From NCBI GenBank assembly GCA_905215015.1, contig CAJMOS010000076.1, forward strand, positions 1 through 14,883: a DNA stretch of 14,883 bases, read 5' to 3'. Position numbers and translations under genes: made by a program. Of this stretch, positions 13,639 to 14,883 are shown piece after piece; position 1 is the first letter of the stretch, and every line of letters starts with the position of its first letter. The DNA is from an uncultured bacterium. Lineage in GTDB: Bacteria > Spirochaetota > Spirochaetia > Sphaerochaetales > Sphaerochaetaceae. Below the pieces are notes generated by a model. It did no database searches. It saw only the letters and a list, made by a program, of their open reading frames with translations, and was not told the origin of the DNA.

Positions 13639-14841
13639 TTACGGAGCTGCGTTCTGCACGGTCTGGAAGGTGGGTTCATGGCTCTCCTCGTCTGGCGTCG
13701 ACCCGAAATCCAGCTCGTCGGCAGGCGGGAAGATGACATTCCAGAAGGTCTGCTCGTCGGAGAACTGGCTGACGCCAAGCTCCATCACATGGTCGTAGCC
13801 ATCCACCTCCTCATCAAGGTAGGGTCCGTCATCATGCAGATCCTCCATCTCGATGACGCGAAGCTTCTTGTCCTCCATCGCGGGCACCTGGAAGCGGACC
13901 AGAATCCAGCTGTTCTCCCCTACCTGCAGGTCGAAGGCGTACGAGCCGGAGGCGGGCACATCGCTGAGGATGAAACGACCCACCTGGTCGGTGAACAGGT
14001 ACAGGTTCGCGTCGGGAGTGAGCACAGGCCGCCCGTCCTCGCCCACCCGATACTGGTAGACCGGCGAGGAATACTGCTCGTACGGAGTGCCGTCCGCGTG
14101 ATACAGGTTCGCGCTGACGGTATAGACGTCCGGAAGGTCGATATATGCCACATACGCCTGCCTGACTCGTGGCTTGAACTCGAACAGCGTGGAGGTGCCT
14201 GCACCGCCGTCCTCTCCTCCGCTGAAGATCACGACACTGTTCTGGACATAGGGGCTCAGGCTGGTGTACAGGGCCGATCCAAGATGCCTTGGCACGTTGG
14301 TCGGGCTGGAATCCATCGAGCGGGCAACGCTGACCGGAGACTTCTTCAGCATGCCACGAGGCTTGACCAGCAGGAAGACATCGTTGATCGTGCGGGCCAT
14401 GCCGAAGGCGCCGTCGGCAAAGGCAATCGCCGTGGAGAGGTTGGCGCTGGTAGTCCAGCGATCATACTTGCTGAAGGCTTGCTGGCGCACGGTCAGGCTG
14501 TAGACCTTGCCGGTGTGCAGCCACGAGGTGTACATCGTGTGGTTGGCAGGGTCGTCCATCCATTTGACACCGGAGATGGAAAGGCTCAGGCTGTCAGCGG
14601 AAGACGGCCGGTAAGAAACGCCGAAACTCGATGTGGTGTCGGACGCGGTGCTGTACGAGGTCGAGGTCGATGCGGTCAACTTCGAGCTGAAAGAGTAGCT
14701 GGCGCTGACCGTGCCGGTGAAGTTGGCGTCCCACGGCTTGTCGGCGTTGTTGGAGCTGAAGGTGGCGGAAGCGCTGACGGAAAAACCCTTGAACGGAGAC
14801 GCGCCGGTAGAGGCGCTGACCGACCAGGTCGGAGATCTGCA
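13639..14841 (-). CDS. Fimbrial usher-like outer-membrane protein, C-terminal part (5' end unresolved)
   Basis: The open frame gives about 400 residues resembling the C-terminal half of FimD/PapC ushers, outer-membrane pores that export and assemble pili. Residues 1-150 alternate polar and hydrophobic residues (WSVSAS, FSVSASATFSS), as in barrel strands. TINDVFLLVKPRG near 151-163 and SPYVQNSVVIF near 196-206 match the usher 'LNDTVVLVKAPG' and 'PYRENRV' regions. The C-terminal beta domain includes ADGTPYEQYSSPVY and DQVGRFILSDVPASGSYAFDL. A further tail of about 75 residues is very acidic and unlike standard ushers; no cysteines are present. No ATG begins the frame: the first permitted start is TTG at 14679, but barrel-like sequence continues upstream to two adjacent stops at 14842-14847. 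A neighbouring frame is open from there to the window edge, so a frameshift or truncation is likely. No terminator is obvious after the stop. No chaperone or pilin gene is visible. Confidence 0.65.
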   Translation of the reverse strand, partial: CRSPTWSVSASTGASPFKGFSVSASATFSSNNADKPWDANFTGTVSASYSFSSKLTASTSTSYSTASDTTSSFGVSYRPSSADSLSLSISGVKWMDDPANHTMYTSWLHTGKVYSLTVRQQAFSKYDRWTTSANLSTAIAFADGAFGMARTINDVFLLVKPRGMLKKSPVSVARSMDSSPTNVPRHLGSALYTSLSPYVQNSVVIFSGGEDGGAGTSTLFEFKPRVRQAYVAYIDLPDVYTVSANLYHADGTPYEQYSSPVYQYRVGEDGRPVLTPDANLYLFTDQVGRFILSDVPASGSYAFDLQVGENSWILVRFQVPAMEDKKLRVIEMEDLHDDGPYLDEEVDGYDHVMELGVSQFSDEQTFWNVIFPPADELDFGSTPDEESHEPTFQTVQNAAP

Positions 14842-14883
14842 TCATCAAACCCTAATTCTTTCCAAGACCGAGAAAATCCATGA

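Noticed and set aside
14594..14848. Minus-strand frame beginning MMMQISDLVGQRL, overlapping the usher-like gene
   Set aside because: It is out of frame with the usher-like barrel, rich in R and Q, lacks a domain, and ends inside the other gene; a shadow frame.
13678..14883. Plus-strand frame of 401 codons opposite the usher-like gene
   Set aside because: No motif or ribosome site; the minus strand shows usher-like sequence, so this is a shadow.

Overview
The window is dominated by a leftward (minus-strand) operon for a complete V/A-type rotary ATPase. The cluster runs from about 13.6 kb down to 4.9 kb. In transcription order its subunits are a coiled-coil stalk subunit (H/G-like), C, I, K, F, E, A, B and D. 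Most neighbours overlap by 4-17 bases or lie within 15 bases, and the I-K junction is the longest gap at 35 bases. A universal stress protein gene and a PTS fructose/nitrogen-type EIIA gene follow D in the same direction with almost no gap, so they look like the tail of the same transcription unit.

Organism: the DNA is GC-rich by eye (about 60%). A bacterial V/A-type ATPase next to a gene resembling the C-terminal half of a fimbrial outer-membrane usher points to a diderm that uses a V/A-ATPase. Spirochaetota (Treponema/Sphaerochaeta relatives) is the best guess. This is inference, since no rRNA or marker gene is present.

Layout: (1) 1-200, no confident gene, but a near-consensus sigma70-type promoter with an A/T-rich upstream element firing leftward out of the window. 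(2) 201-1874, minus, a beta-CASP metallo-beta-lactamase RNase/RNA-processing exonuclease. (3) A divergent intergenic region, then 1992-2669 (LUD-domain protein) and 2692-3864 (iron-containing alcohol dehydrogenase), a plus-strand two-gene operon. (4) 3865-4004, two hairpin terminators back to back between convergent transcripts. (5) 4005-4959, EIIA and Usp. (6) 4943-13535, the V/A-ATPase genes. (7) 13536-13638, the probable operon promoter with a tandem 8-bp repeat just upstream. (8) 13639 to the window edge, the usher-like gene. Its reading frame has no start codon and is interrupted by two stops near 14842-14847, suggesting a frameshift, a pseudogene or an assembly error.

How the genes work together: subunits A3B3 form the catalytic head, D and F the central shaft, C the socket on the K-ring, I the ion half-channel and membrane stator, and E with the H-like coiled coil the peripheral stalk. 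The enzyme couples ATP to H+ or Na+ movement. Linkage to Usp and EIIA suggests, but does not prove, coupling of ion-pump expression or activity to stress and phosphotransfer status. No CRISPR array, insertion sequence, tRNA or rRNA gene was found.
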